Made by a program: the position numbers and the translations under genes. Below, in pieces: positions 36,620 through 46,263 of a stretch of DNA of 64,000 nt; the first letter of the stretch is position 1, and the number at the start of each line of letters is the position of its first letter. The notes under the pieces are model-generated. The model did not search any database. It worked only from the letters and a program-made list of their open reading frames with translations, and was not told the origin of the DNA. The DNA is taken from positions 381,807-445,806 of the forward strand of contig JAGDZR010000012.1 of assembly GCA_049115695.1 (NCBI GenBank). The letters run 5' to 3'. The stretch comes from JAGDZR01 sp049115695. GTDB lineage: Bacteria; Bacteroidota; Bacteroidia; Cytophagales; Cyclobacteriaceae.

Positions 36620-36715
36620 ATGAATCGTTCGTTGATTGAAATGACTTATTCGTTAGCGAAAGGTTCGAGCTTATTAATTGTAGTCAATTTGTTAAAAAGG
36701 TTGGAATTAGTTTAG
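36620..36715 (+). CDS. Possible small peptide, 31 residues
   Basis: ATG at 36620 to TAG at 36713-36715. The peptide starts MNRSLIEMTYSLAKGSS and carries a hydrophobic stretch (LLIVVNLL) before a basic end. A purine-rich GCAGG lies just before the start. It lies in a rightward segment that ends in a strong terminator, which is the only support. It could be a leader peptide or noise. Confidence 0.2.
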   Translation: MNRSLIEMTYSLAKGSSLLIVVNLLKRLELV

Positions 36716-36795
36716 CAATCAAGTTCAACAATTGGATATCACATTTCAATTTAAACTTAGTCCAAAACAGTTAAAATTCTGGTTTAGGCCAGCCT

Positions 36796-36861
36796 ACTCT
36801 CTTCCCCAACTCTAAAATGCTCTTAGGTTGAATTGTTTCATATGGGGAAGAGGGTTTTTTT
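36796..36861 (+). terminator. Terminator-like hairpin in the kinase leader
   Basis: ACTCTCTTCCCCA and TGGGGAAGAGGGT form a 13-bp stem (one G-U pair) around a 34-nt loop, with seven T immediately after. It ends 18 bp before the first LytS kinase's TTG. No annotated rightward gene precedes it, so it terminates an unrecognised short transcript or attenuates the kinase operon. Confidence 0.7.
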
Positions 36862-36879
36862 ATTTTAGCCAATCTGATA

Positions 36880-39654
36880 TTGGATTCCTTGATAAAGTAC
36901 TCTTTTTGTTTGTTGATTTTATTTACCTGTTCCGTAGTAAATGGACAGGGTCAAACCAACTATACGATAGATGATGGTCTCCCATCTAACACGGTCTATC
37001 GTATATACCAGAGCAAGCAGGGGTATCTCTGGTTATGTACAGATCGGGGACTGAGTCGATATGATGGAAGGAGCTTTGTAAATGTTTCAGCTGCACGTGG
37101 GTTGCCAGATGATGAAATCTTTGATTTATTCGAGGATACATCCGGGCGTTTGTGGCTTTACACCTTAAATGGAAGTATTGGTTTTATAAGCAATCAAGTT
37201 CAATTTCAAAGCACCATTTCATTGATTCCATCTGACACCAGGTCAAGAATTACAGGAATCCAGGAATCGAACGACTCATTATTCATTGCTTTTTTGGAGG
37301 GTAGAATTTTGACAATAGTGGATGAAGAAGTAGTCGAAGTTGATAGCGTACCGGGTCAACGCTTACATGGAATGTTTATGCATGAAAACCAAAGATTGGC
37401 TCAGGTAGATAACATGATGTACTATTTTAGGAATGATTCAATGACGAGCATTGAATCACTTGGGCATAGTTTTTTTTCTTTGATGAAGCCGATTAGTACC
37501 ACCTTCGGTGTTTGGTTGCTTGGGATTTCAAATAGGAAGATCGACCTTTTCACCCCGTTCAATAATGAATATCATTTCCAATTTGATTTTGAAATTTATA
37601 ATTTGTCAGTATACCATGACCAGACTTATGCCCTAGGTGCTAAAGGTGTTATACTTATAAACGCAAATGGGACTACAGAACTGATTTATGCAACTGAAAA
37701 TGCGACGAGCTTTTTACGGACAGGCAACTGCACTTGGGTGTCAAGCCTTTCTAAAGGGATTGTAAAGTTTTGTAATGAAACTACTGACTATCCACTGGAC
37801 TTAATTTATGATTCACTTTCCATAAAGGATTTTGCTAAAAACAAAGATGGTCTGTTGTTTTTATCCAATGATCATATAATGTCAGTGACAGATTACTCAA
37901 GTGTTGCGTACCGAGCACGAGATACAAATGAGAAATGGCGGTGCATTGAGATTGATGATGATGGAGAACTCTGGGTTGGAAGAGGAGGTTCTTTATTAGC
38001 AAAAACAAGTGATAAATTTTTGCCAAAACCTTCTATTCAAGATATTGTAAGTTTCAAGGGAATGACAGTTGTTGCCAACAATGAGTATTTCGAAACTGTT
38101 ACCATAGAAGAGGAGATTGGTATAATTGAAACTGTTGATCTCTTTGGAATTACGACGTTATACAATTTAAAAGATAGTGTCCTACTGATTGGAACCCGAA
38201 GTGGATTGTTTGCCTGGAATGGTGAAACTATTGTTCCTGTATATCAGGATATTCATGGTCAATCAATCATCAATCAAACTGGTGTTATTGGAAATGATAC
38301 TCTATTGATCGGAACAAATGGTATGGGATTGTTTATCCACTTTGGAAATGATGTGGTGAATCTTGACCGAAATAATGGACTTCTCTCAAACGCGGTTACT
38401 TCTCTGGAGGTCCGTGATCAGCGAATTTTTGTGGGAACAGACAAGGGATTAAATATTATTGACGTTGGTGTCGGTTTGGATGTTTTTCAGTTAGCAAGTG
38501 ATGAAGGATTGACCAACGTAAATATTACCTGTTTAGCCGTCGTTGACCAAGACATTTTTATTGGAACCAATGGTGGTATTTATCACACTTCTGCTGAGAT
38601 GAATTTTTTAAAGCCGAATAATGGACAAATTTTTCTAAGCAAGGTGTTAGTTGATGGAATTGAATATGAAGACCAACAAGTAATAAATGTTTCTCATGAT
38701 GTCAAATTCTTAGATTTTGTTTTTGATTTAGTGACACTTGAAGATAAAGCAACATTAAAATATGTCTTGAAGGAACAATCAAGCAAAGAGCGATTTGAGG
38801 AGTTGTCTCATGACCCCAATTATCAAATTAGACAGCCAAGAGCTGGCAATTATTCATTGGATGTGTACGTAAAGACCTCAAACTCCAATTGGTCAAAACC
38901 AATCGAAACCTCGTTCGTCGTACAGTCTCCGCTCTATCAGAAATGGTGGTTTTATGTTTTGTTGACAGGAGGAAGTGGAGCAATATTATTCCTAGTCTTT
39001 TATCAAAGATCCAAAACAAGAGAAAAAATAGCCATACTTAGTCAACGTGCATCTTCGGCAAAATTAGCTGGGTTGAGAGCACAGATTAACCCTCACTTTT
39101 TGTTCAATAGTTTGAATAGTATCAATAATCAGATACTTCATGGCAAGACTGAGGATGCGAACATTTTTTTATCCAAGATGAGTATGCTCATGAGGAGTGT
39201 TTTGGACAATTCAGGGTTGCTTTATGTAAACTTGAATGAAGAAATTGAACAGTTGAGGTTATACCTCGAAGTTGAACATATGAGATTGGAAGGTCGGTTT
39301 TCATTTGATATATCGATTGATGAGTCCATTGACATCTACACTACTCAGATTCCTGCAATGATTGTTCAGCCATTTGTTGAAAATGCAGTTTGGCATGGCG
39401 TTGCGCCATTGGATGAAGGCGGATTAATCAGTATTAAGTTTGAGTCCTTGAAAGATGAACTTGTTGTGCTGATTCAGGACAATGGGGGTGGTTTTGATGA
39501 AACTCAGGTAATACACCAACAATCAAAAGGGCAAAGATTGGTTAAAGAGAGGTTAGAACTGTTAAATCAAATTAATGGAGCCGAATTGACATGTGAGATT
39601 AATAGTAAGCAAACAGGTACCAGTATTATTATTCGAATACCAGATAGGCAATGA
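36880..39654 (+). CDS. LytS-type sensor kinase with beta-propeller sensor (copy A)
   Basis: 924 residues. The start is a TTG at 36880 (or a second TTG at 36889); no in-frame ATG precedes the signal peptide (to about 23), so weak initiation is likely. The periplasmic part is two-component-regulator propeller repeats (NYTIDDGLPSNTVYRIYQSK, YLWLCTDRGLSRYDGRS), then a Y_Y_Y domain and one transmembrane helix at about 688-708. The cytoplasmic end is a LytS-type His-kinase domain with phospho-acceptor His739 in INPHFLFNSLNSINNQ, and an HATPase with VENAVWHG and DNGGGF. It overlaps copy B by 4 bp and shares the LytTR regulator downstream. Ligand unknown. Confidence 0.9.
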   Translation: MDSLIKYSFCLLILFTCSVVNGQGQTNYTIDDGLPSNTVYRIYQSKQGYLWLCTDRGLSRYDGRSFVNVSAARGLPDDEIFDLFEDTSGRLWLYTLNGSIGFISNQVQFQSTISLIPSDTRSRITGIQESNDSLFIAFLEGRILTIVDEEVVEVDSVPGQRLHGMFMHENQRLAQVDNMMYYFRNDSMTSIESLGHSFFSLMKPISTTFGVWLLGISNRKIDLFTPFNNEYHFQFDFEIYNLSVYHDQTYALGAKGVILINANGTTELIYATENATSFLRTGNCTWVSSLSKGIVKFCNETTDYPLDLIYDSLSIKDFAKNKDGLLFLSNDHIMSVTDYSSVAYRARDTNEKWRCIEIDDDGELWVGRGGSLLAKTSDKFLPKPSIQDIVSFKGMTVVANNEYFETVTIEEEIGIIETVDLFGITTLYNLKDSVLLIGTRSGLFAWNGETIVPVYQDIHGQSIINQTGVIGNDTLLIGTNGMGLFIHFGNDVVNLDRNNGLLSNAVTSLEVRDQRIFVGTDKGLNIIDVGVGLDVFQLASDEGLTNVNITCLAVVDQDIFIGTNGGIYHTSAEMNFLKPNNGQIFLSKVLVDGIEYEDQQVINVSHDVKFLDFVFDLVTLEDKATLKYVLKEQSSKERFEELSHDPNYQIRQPRAGNYSLDVYVKTSNSNWSKPIETSFVVQSPLYQKWWFYVLLTGGSGAILFLVFYQRSKTREKIAILSQRASSAKLAGLRAQINPHFLFNSLNSINNQILHGKTEDANIFLSKMSMLMRSVLDNSGLLYVNLNEEIEQLRLYLEVEHMRLEGRFSFDISIDESIDIYTTQIPAMIVQPFVENAVWHGVAPLDEGGLISIKFESLKDELVVLIQDNGGGFDETQVIHQQSKGQRLVKERLELLNQINGAELTCEINSKQTGTSIIIRIPDRQ

Positions 39655-42407
39655 AGGTTGTCAGGTTGATATTGCCAGCTATTTTTTTTACTCTATGGTT
39701 TAGTAGCATTGGACAGGTTAATTATACCATAGAAGATGGACTTCCATCTAATAAAGTCTATCGTGTTTACCAGAGCAAGCAAGGATATCTCTGGTTGTGC
39801 ACAGATCGCGGGCTAAGTCGGTATGATGGAAGAACATTCAAAAACTACACAACTGAGGATGGATTGCCGGATAATGTGATTTTAGATGTATATGAGGATT
39901 CTATTGGTAGGATTTGGCTGTTTAGTATGAACGGAGTACTGGGATATATCACAAATGAATCACCGTTTGAGGTTTTTGTTATTGCTAACCTGGAAGCTAG
40001 AATAACCGGAATCACAGAAAATGAATTAGGTGAAGTTTGGGTGACATCCCTTTCAGGGAAAATTATCTCCATTTCAACAGGTAGTGAATTTCATGAAATC
40101 TCAAATGAATTTGATCAAATCACTGGGATGATTAGGCATAAGAGCGAAATATATGTCATTACAGATAGATTTAATAGTTACAAGAATGGGACATTTAGTC
40201 AAATAGATGCATTCAGAAATACTGCTTTTAATTCTGTTAGATTAATCTGTTTCAAAGGAAATATTGCATGGGCAACTGTAGGTTATTATCGTCCTAGACT
40301 GATAGATCTAGAATCTGGGACTCAAACTTTTTTTCCAAAACCTTACAGGGTACTGAATTTTCAGGTATTGAATGAGAGTCTTTACGCACTAACAACAAAT
40401 GGTGTTTTCGTTGATCCATTTGATAAGGACACTCAATTATATGACATTAACAATGCTACAGACATTGTTGTAGATAATCTTGGAAATACATGGGTGTCGA
40501 GCTTGTCTGATGGAATATATTTTTATCTAAATGAGAGAAACAGATTTGGAAAACTCATAGATGCTAATGTGGATTTTGTAGTGACGGATACAGCATTACT
40601 AGCCGTTGATAACAATTACCTTTATTCAATAAAAGAAAACCTTGAGTATAAGACATCTCTGATTAACACTCGCGATCAAACTTCCCATTTCATAAAATAT
40701 ATTGAAACTGATAAGCAAGGTCAAATTGTCTTGGGACTTATTGGTTCACTAAATTATGGTGGACATGAGATTGAAACGAAATCCCAAAGGGCTTTTACTG
40801 ATGCATTTGAGACTTTTTGGTATGCTTCTCTTACCGAAATTGTCAATGTCAGGAGACCTGACTTTAAAGTTGAAAAGACAATCAGTTGGATGGGGGCAAG
40901 TTGTCTTTTATTCACATCTGATGATGAGTTGATTATTGGAAATGATGATGGGTTATACGTAATCGATGGAGACACGATCATTCCGTATTTAGATGATGCA
41001 ACAGCTGGAGTGGGGGTGCGTGATGTTAAACAGGATATGAGTGGTGATATTTGGGCAATCACAGAGGGAAATGGACTACTGAGGATTAAAAATAAAGCAA
41101 TCGAAACGTATTCAGATCACAACAGTTCTATTTCAAGTTTCCCAACGAGCCTGACTGTGTTTGATGAAAGTGTGTGGGTCGGTGGATTGGGATCAATTTC
41201 CAGAGTTATTGCTTCACCTGACAGTGTTGCCATTGATCTCATCATGCCCATTGATTTAAGAAATCAGATCGTTACCAAGGTTGATATATGGAATGACCTT
41301 GTTCTTGTCATGACCGATAGAGGACTTTTTTACGCAAAAAATAATCTTAAGTTTAAAAATGATCCCCCACTATCGCTAATGATAGGGGAACTGGAAATTG
41401 ATGATGTTTCAAATGAAGTTGTGGGTAATCATACCTTTAGTCATGACGTAAATAATATCAATTGGAAATTCGAATGTATTAATCTTTCAGGTCAATCAGA
41501 TTTGTCTTATCAATATAGCCTTCAAAATACTGATGGTGAAATCATTAATGAATTGGTGACCTCTTCAAGTCAATACGCTCTAGTGAATCCAAAAGGGGGG
41601 GATTATGTCCTGAGCGTTAAGGTTAAGAACCTCAATAGCGACTGGTCGAAAGCTTTGCGAGCACATTTCGAAATAGAGCATGCATTTTATACACGTTGGT
41701 GGTTTTTTGTAATAACCATACTATTAACCTCACTAGCCGTTAGTGCCATTTATTATTTAGTCATCAAAAGAAAGCATAAGATTGCTCAACTGCAGCAATC
41801 CTTGTCTAAGGCCAAATTAGAGGGACTTAGAGCTCAAATCAATCCTCATTTTCTTTTTAATAGCTTAAACAGTATTAATAATCAAATTTTGAATGGGAGA
41901 AGCGAAGACGCCAATATCTTCTTGTCAAAAATGAGTATGCTCATGAGGAGGATACTTGATCACTCAGAAAATCTATTTGTGAATCTGCATGATGAGGTGG
42001 ATCTGTTGAGGTTGTATTTGGAGATTGAACAAATGAGAATGAGCGGTAAGTTCAAATTTGATATAGTCATAGATGGTTCTGTTGACGTATTTACTACTCA
42101 AATTCCAGCCATGGTCATACAACCAATAGTAGAAAATGCTGTTTGGCATGGTGTGGCTCCATTAAACAAGGGTGGATTAATCACAATTAGATTTAGTGAA
42201 AAGCATAATTTAATTCAAGTGGTTGTAGAAGATAACGGAAGGGGTTTTGACCCTAGTTTGCCTCATAAAAAGAGCTCCAAGGGGCAGAAACTCATTGAAG
42301 AACGATTGCGACTTCTAGGTGCAATAAGTGAAGGGAAAGTGGGGTATACCTATGCTACAGATTCAATGGGAACAAAAGTATATTTGAGCTTACCAGTTAA
42401 CCAGTAA
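39651..42407 (+). CDS. LytS-type sensor kinase with beta-propeller sensor (copy B)
   Basis: 918 residues, paralogous to the gene before it. The N-terminal signal, the first about 80 propeller residues (NYTIEDGLPSNKVYRVYQSK) and the kinase end (His733 in INPHFLFNSLNSINNQ, VENAVWHG) are nearly the same as in copy A, while residues about 110-640 differ strongly. A transmembrane helix lies at about 682-702. The pattern suggests a duplication followed by divergence of the ligand-sensing part. Its ATG overlaps the copy A stop (ATGA), and the LytTR regulator starts 5 bp downstream, so all three are one operon. The two could act as a heterodimer or sense different ligands. Confidence 0.9.
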   Translation: MKVVRLILPAIFFTLWFSSIGQVNYTIEDGLPSNKVYRVYQSKQGYLWLCTDRGLSRYDGRTFKNYTTEDGLPDNVILDVYEDSIGRIWLFSMNGVLGYITNESPFEVFVIANLEARITGITENELGEVWVTSLSGKIISISTGSEFHEISNEFDQITGMIRHKSEIYVITDRFNSYKNGTFSQIDAFRNTAFNSVRLICFKGNIAWATVGYYRPRLIDLESGTQTFFPKPYRVLNFQVLNESLYALTTNGVFVDPFDKDTQLYDINNATDIVVDNLGNTWVSSLSDGIYFYLNERNRFGKLIDANVDFVVTDTALLAVDNNYLYSIKENLEYKTSLINTRDQTSHFIKYIETDKQGQIVLGLIGSLNYGGHEIETKSQRAFTDAFETFWYASLTEIVNVRRPDFKVEKTISWMGASCLLFTSDDELIIGNDDGLYVIDGDTIIPYLDDATAGVGVRDVKQDMSGDIWAITEGNGLLRIKNKAIETYSDHNSSISSFPTSLTVFDESVWVGGLGSISRVIASPDSVAIDLIMPIDLRNQIVTKVDIWNDLVLVMTDRGLFYAKNNLKFKNDPPLSLMIGELEIDDVSNEVVGNHTFSHDVNNINWKFECINLSGQSDLSYQYSLQNTDGEIINELVTSSSQYALVNPKGGDYVLSVKVKNLNSDWSKALRAHFEIEHAFYTRWWFFVITILLTSLAVSAIYYLVIKRKHKIAQLQQSLSKAKLEGLRAQINPHFLFNSLNSINNQILNGRSEDANIFLSKMSMLMRRILDHSENLFVNLHDEVDLLRLYLEIEQMRMSGKFKFDIVIDGSVDVFTTQIPAMVIQPIVENAVWHGVAPLNKGGLITIRFSEKHNLIQVVVEDNGRGFDPSLPHKKSSKGQKLIEERLRLLGAISEGKVGYTYATDSMGTKVYLSLPVNQ

Positions 42408-42412
42408 AGTGA

Positions 42413-43141
42413 ATGATCAGAGCAGTAATTATTGATGATGAAAAGGATGCAATAGGCGTGCTTACTAATCTGTTAAAGAAATTTTGTCCCGAAGTTGTTG
42501 TGGTGGGATTTGCTCAAAACATAACAGATGGGTTCAAGGTGATCACGCATGAAAATCCCGACTTGGTATTTCTTGATGTTTATATGCCAAATGGTACAGG
42601 GTTGGAGTTAATGGAAAGAATACCTGATCGTAAAGTGATCTTCACAACTGCTTTTAACGAATTTGCTATTCGAGCCATTAAATTATCCGCATTCGATTAT
42701 CTGCTAAAGCCGATCAATCATGTCGAACTCAGGGAAACCGTAATGAGATTTCAGGAAGAGCAAAACAAGGAGTTACCCGATATTTCCGTTTTGCAAAATT
42801 TGCTAAAAGATGGCGATGATATGCAGCGCATCTCCATTGCTACAGTTGATCGCATCCACATAGTGAATATTGCAGATATTTCCCATTGTGAGGCTTCTAA
42901 ATCCTATACAATTGTTCATTTGATAGATAAAAGCTATCATGTCGCCTCAAAACCAATCGGAGAATTTGAGAAGTTATTAACATCCTTTATCCGCATTCAT
43001 CGATCTTTTTTGGTCAACCCTGCTCATATTGTTGAAATGCGGAAAGGAAAAAATGGTTCGGTCAAATTATCAACAGCTATAGAACTTGAGGTATCTCAGT
43101 CTAACCGGGAAGTATTGATGAGGAAATTTGGAATTAACTAA
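42413..43141 (+). CDS. LytTR-family response regulator
   Basis: 242 residues. A receiver domain (RAVIIDDEKDAIGVLTNLLK, phospho-acceptor Asp55 in LVFLDVYMPNGTG, Lys in LLKPINHVEL) is joined to a LytTR DNA-binding domain at about 140-242 (ISIATVDRIHIVNIADISHC, LTSFIRIHRSFLVNPAHI). It should receive phosphate from both LytS kinases upstream, which is the normal pairing in Bacteroidota. No target genes can be named from the sequence. Its end overlaps the converging glpD gene by 8 bp. Confidence 0.94.
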   Translation: MIRAVIIDDEKDAIGVLTNLLKKFCPEVVVVGFAQNITDGFKVITHENPDLVFLDVYMPNGTGLELMERIPDRKVIFTTAFNEFAIRAIKLSAFDYLLKPINHVELRETVMRFQEEQNKELPDISVLQNLLKDGDDMQRISIATVDRIHIVNIADISHCEASKSYTIVHLIDKSYHVASKPIGEFEKLLTSFIRIHRSFLVNPAHIVEMRKGKNGSVKLSTAIELEVSQSNREVLMRKFGIN

Positions 43142-44690
43142 CTAAATATCCCGCGGCAAGATTTTGAAAATGTTCAACTTGATGTTTAACCCACTTGTCA
43201 TCTTCATTCATTTCTCTTGCCATTAGTATCGCCACTGCCGGTGCGATATTGATGGATTCCTGAGCATCAAGTAGCAATGACCTGGTCCTTCTGGCAAGAA
43301 CATCCTCTACGGTTCTCGCCATTTCGTTTTGTACGGCCCAAATGACATGGGCACCAGTAATGCTTAGATGTGGTGAAAGTTTATCACCGAGTTGAGGTGA
43401 GTTACTAATCAGCATGTCCAATATCTTTCTATCAGCACCATAAACATCTGTCTCATTTGAATCAAAGTTTAAGTATCCATGTATGAGTAAGTTTTCAGTA
43501 ATTGCTTTCTGCTCATCCAATCCTCCAATGATCATGGCCTGATCAACCGTATCTTCAGCCATTTTGCGATATGTAGTCCATTTGCCACCGACAATACTTA
43601 TCAGTCCTGATTTTGAAACCAATATTTTATGATGTCGACTTACCTCCTTAGTTGCCTGATCGTCACCTTCTGGTTTTGCCAATGGCCTTAACCCTGCAAA
43701 AACACTTTTGATGTCCGCCCTTGTAGGATTTTTCACGAGATAGTTTCCAGCTGTTTCCAGAATGAAGTCGATTTCACTCGACAATGGTTTTGGTTCGAGA
43801 GATGCAGTGTTAACGAGCGTGTCTGTGGTGCCCAATACTACTTTTCCATGCCAAGGAACGGCAAACATAACCCTGCCATCTTTGGTATGGGGAACCATAA
43901 TGGCATATTCATGAGGTAGAAACTCTCGATCCACTACAACATGAGTTCCCTGGCTGGGCTGAATCATGTCAGGCGTATCGGGTTCATCAAGTTGTTTTAT
44001 TTTATCTGCAAATACGCCAGTGGCGTTGATCACAACTTTCGCAGGAATGTCATAGTTGATGCCGGTTTCTGAATCTGTGGCACTGACACCACTAACTATT
44101 TCGTCATTTTTTGAAATACCAGTTACCGCAAAATAATTAACCAGTGTTGCTCCATAGTCAACCGCTGTAAGCGCAAGACTAATCGCCATTCTTGCATCAT
44201 CAAACTGTCCATCGTAGTACTTTACACCTCCGGTTAGTCGAGTTTGATCAATCGTAGGAATGTATTTTACTGTTTCTTCCTTACTCAGTTTTTTGGAAGA
44301 ACCGATTCCAAGTTTACCAGACATCCAATCGTAAACCTTAAGACCAATTTGGTAGAAAGGACCATCCCACCAGTCGTAGTTGGGAATGATAAAGGGCTGG
44401 TTTTTGACAAGGTGTGGAGCATTTTTGATCATAAGTCCTCTTTCCTTGAGTGCCTCCATAACAAGTGAAATGTCTCCTTGCTGTAGATATCTTACACCAC
44501 CATGAACAAGTTTGGTACTTCTACTTGATGTGCCTTTCGCAAAATCATGTTGCTCAAGAAGGAGGGTTGAATATCCTCTTGAGGCAGCATCAACGGCAAT
44601 TCCAAGACCAGTTGCGCCTCCTCCTATAACGAGAATGTCCCAAGGTTCTTTGCGCTTGGCGATCGCATCAATCATTTCATCTCTGCGCAT
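43134..44690 (-). CDS. glpD: Glycerol-3-phosphate dehydrogenase, FAD-dependent
   Basis: 518 residues. The N-terminal FAD-binding motif is ILVIGGGATGLGIAVDAASR, followed by KGTSSRSTKLVHGGVRYLQQ, both diagnostic for GlpD/GlpA enzymes. The middle substrate region has VPWHGKVVLGTTDT and a C-terminal helical domain (DVLARRTRSLLLDA). It oxidises sn-glycerol-3-phosphate to dihydroxyacetone phosphate and passes electrons to the quinone pool at the inner membrane. It lies 1 bp after glpK, so the two are co-transcribed. Confidence 0.95.
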   Translation of the reverse strand: MRRDEMIDAIAKRKEPWDILVIGGGATGLGIAVDAASRGYSTLLLEQHDFAKGTSSRSTKLVHGGVRYLQQGDISLVMEALKERGLMIKNAPHLVKNQPFIIPNYDWWDGPFYQIGLKVYDWMSGKLGIGSSKKLSKEETVKYIPTIDQTRLTGGVKYYDGQFDDARMAISLALTAVDYGATLVNYFAVTGISKNDEIVSGVSATDSETGINYDIPAKVVINATGVFADKIKQLDEPDTPDMIQPSQGTHVVVDREFLPHEYAIMVPHTKDGRVMFAVPWHGKVVLGTTDTLVNTASLEPKPLSSEIDFILETAGNYLVKNPTRADIKSVFAGLRPLAKPEGDDQATKEVSRHHKILVSKSGLISIVGGKWTTYRKMAEDTVDQAMIIGGLDEQKAITENLLIHGYLNFDSNETDVYGADRKILDMLISNSPQLGDKLSPHLSITGAHVIWAVQNEMARTVEDVLARRTRSLLLDAQESINIAPAVAILMAREMNEDDKWVKHQVEHFQNLAAGYLVS

Positions 44691-44691
44691 A

Positions 44692-46173
44692 TTAGTTACG
44701 ATTCCATCCTTTACTTCGTTCTATCGCCTTCGTCCAATTGTGCTTTATAAGAGAGACATCTTTGTCCTCTGGTTTGAAGGTTTTTTCGATACTCCAATAT
44801 TGTTTTATTTCCTGCTCATCTTTCCAGAATCCAACAGCAATCCCCGCAAGAAAAGCAGCTCCCATTGCGGTGGTTTCCTTTATAAGTGGACGAACTATTC
44901 TCAAATCAGAGACATTTGATTGTATTTGCATTAATAGATCATTTGCGGTAGCACCACCATCGACACGGAGTTCCTTAATGTCAATTCCAGAATCTTTGGA
45001 CATGGTTTCTATTACCTCCATGGACTGAAGTGCAATGGCCTCCAAAGCGGCTCTTGCAATATGAGATTTGGAAGAACCCCGAGTTAATCCTATCAATGTG
45101 CCAGTGCTGTATTGATCCCAGTGAGGAGCTCCAAGTCCAACAAAACCAGGAACGAACACTACGCCATCACTACTATCAACTTGTTTTGCAAGCTCCTCGA
45201 TTTCAGAAGCATTATTGATAAATTTAAAATTGTCTCTTAGGAATTGCACCAATGCCCCAGCGATGAAAATACTTCCTTCTAAGGCATAATTTACCTCACC
45301 GTTTATTTGCCATGCTATGGTGCTGAGTAAATTGTTTTGCGATTTTACGATTTTTTTTCCGGTGTTGAGCACTACGAAGCAACCTGTACCATATGTGTTT
45401 TTGAGCATACCAGGTTCAGTGCACATTTGTCCGAATAGTGCTGATTGTTGATCCCCAGCAATGCCACATACTGGAAGATCATGCCCACTTATGTTTGTGT
45501 AGCCATATATTTCACTGCTTGACTTTACTTTTGGCAACAAACTTTTTGGGATGTGAAACACTTTTAGAAGTTCATCGTCCCATTCCAAAGTGTGAATATT
45601 GAAAAGCATGGTGCGACTAGCATTGGTGACATCCGTGGCATGCACCTTGCCATCTGTCAAGTTCCAAAGCAACCATGAATCTACTGTTCCGAAGGCCAAT
45701 TCACCTTTTTCCGCTCTTTGACGAGCTCCGTCTACATTGTCCAGTATCCATTTTAGTTTTGATGCTGAAAAATATGCATCAATCAGCAGGCCTGTCTTGT
45801 TTTGGATGAGCTCTGGAAGATGATCGTTTTTGAGCGTCTCACAATAATCAGCCGTACGTCGATCCTGCCATACTATGGCATTATATACAGGTTCTCCTGT
45901 GGCTTTATCCCATACGATGGTAGTTTCTCTCTGATTTGTTATACCAATCCCAGCTATTTCTTCCGGTTTTACATTATTTTTTGATAGTACTTCTTCAAGT
46001 ACTTCTAATTGAGTTTTCCAGATCGTCGTAGCATCATGCTCGACCCATCCAGGCTGTGGGAAAATTTGCTCAAATTCTTTTTGGGTTGTTGCGAATATTT
46101 CTGCTTTGTGATTAAACAAAATGGCTCGTTCGCTAGTCGTGCCAGCGTCAAGGGTGACAATGTATTTTGGCAT
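44692..46173 (-). CDS. glpK: Glycerol kinase
   Basis: 493 residues, standard length. FGGY-family kinase: ALDAGTTSERAILF-like opening (LDAGTTSERAILFNHKAEIF), NQRETTIVWDKATGEP, the FGGY signature-like GSIFIAGALVQFLRDNF and LRVDGGATANDLLMQIQSNV. It phosphorylates glycerol brought in by GlpF. It heads a leftward pair with glpD and is divergent from glpF across 90 bp that should contain promoters for both directions. Confidence 0.96.
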   Translation of the reverse strand: MPKYIVTLDAGTTSERAILFNHKAEIFATTQKEFEQIFPQPGWVEHDATTIWKTQLEVLEEVLSKNNVKPEEIAGIGITNQRETTIVWDKATGEPVYNAIVWQDRRTADYCETLKNDHLPELIQNKTGLLIDAYFSASKLKWILDNVDGARQRAEKGELAFGTVDSWLLWNLTDGKVHATDVTNASRTMLFNIHTLEWDDELLKVFHIPKSLLPKVKSSSEIYGYTNISGHDLPVCGIAGDQQSALFGQMCTEPGMLKNTYGTGCFVVLNTGKKIVKSQNNLLSTIAWQINGEVNYALEGSIFIAGALVQFLRDNFKFINNASEIEELAKQVDSSDGVVFVPGFVGLGAPHWDQYSTGTLIGLTRGSSKSHIARAALEAIALQSMEVIETMSKDSGIDIKELRVDGGATANDLLMQIQSNVSDLRIVRPLIKETTAMGAAFLAGIAVGFWKDEQEIKQYWSIEKTFKPEDKDVSLIKHNWTKAIERSKGWNRN

Positions 46174-46263
46174 ATTGGCAAAGTATTAAATCTGCTGTTT
46201 GTTTGTTTTAAGATAGTGGATTTTTCCTACATTTAGCCTTTTGTAAAACAATCTTAACAATCT
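46174..46263. promoter_or_regulatory. Divergent glpK/glpF promoter region
   Basis: 90 bp separating the two starts. On the plus strand, TTTG at 46202-46205 and TACATTTA at 46228-46235 (22 bp apart) resemble a Bacteroidota -33 TTTG / -7 TAnnTTTG promoter for glpF, with one mismatch in the -7. No clear operator palindrome was seen. Confidence 0.35.

Larger units (their letters stand above)
36562..36879. other. 318-bp intergenic region with an orphan terminator
   Basis: Shared by mtaB (leftward) and the first LytS-type kinase (rightward). It contains a strong rightward terminator at 36796-36861, described separately, and a 31-codon ORF at 36620-36715. Nothing else was recognised; no tRNA fold. 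Confidence 0.6.
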
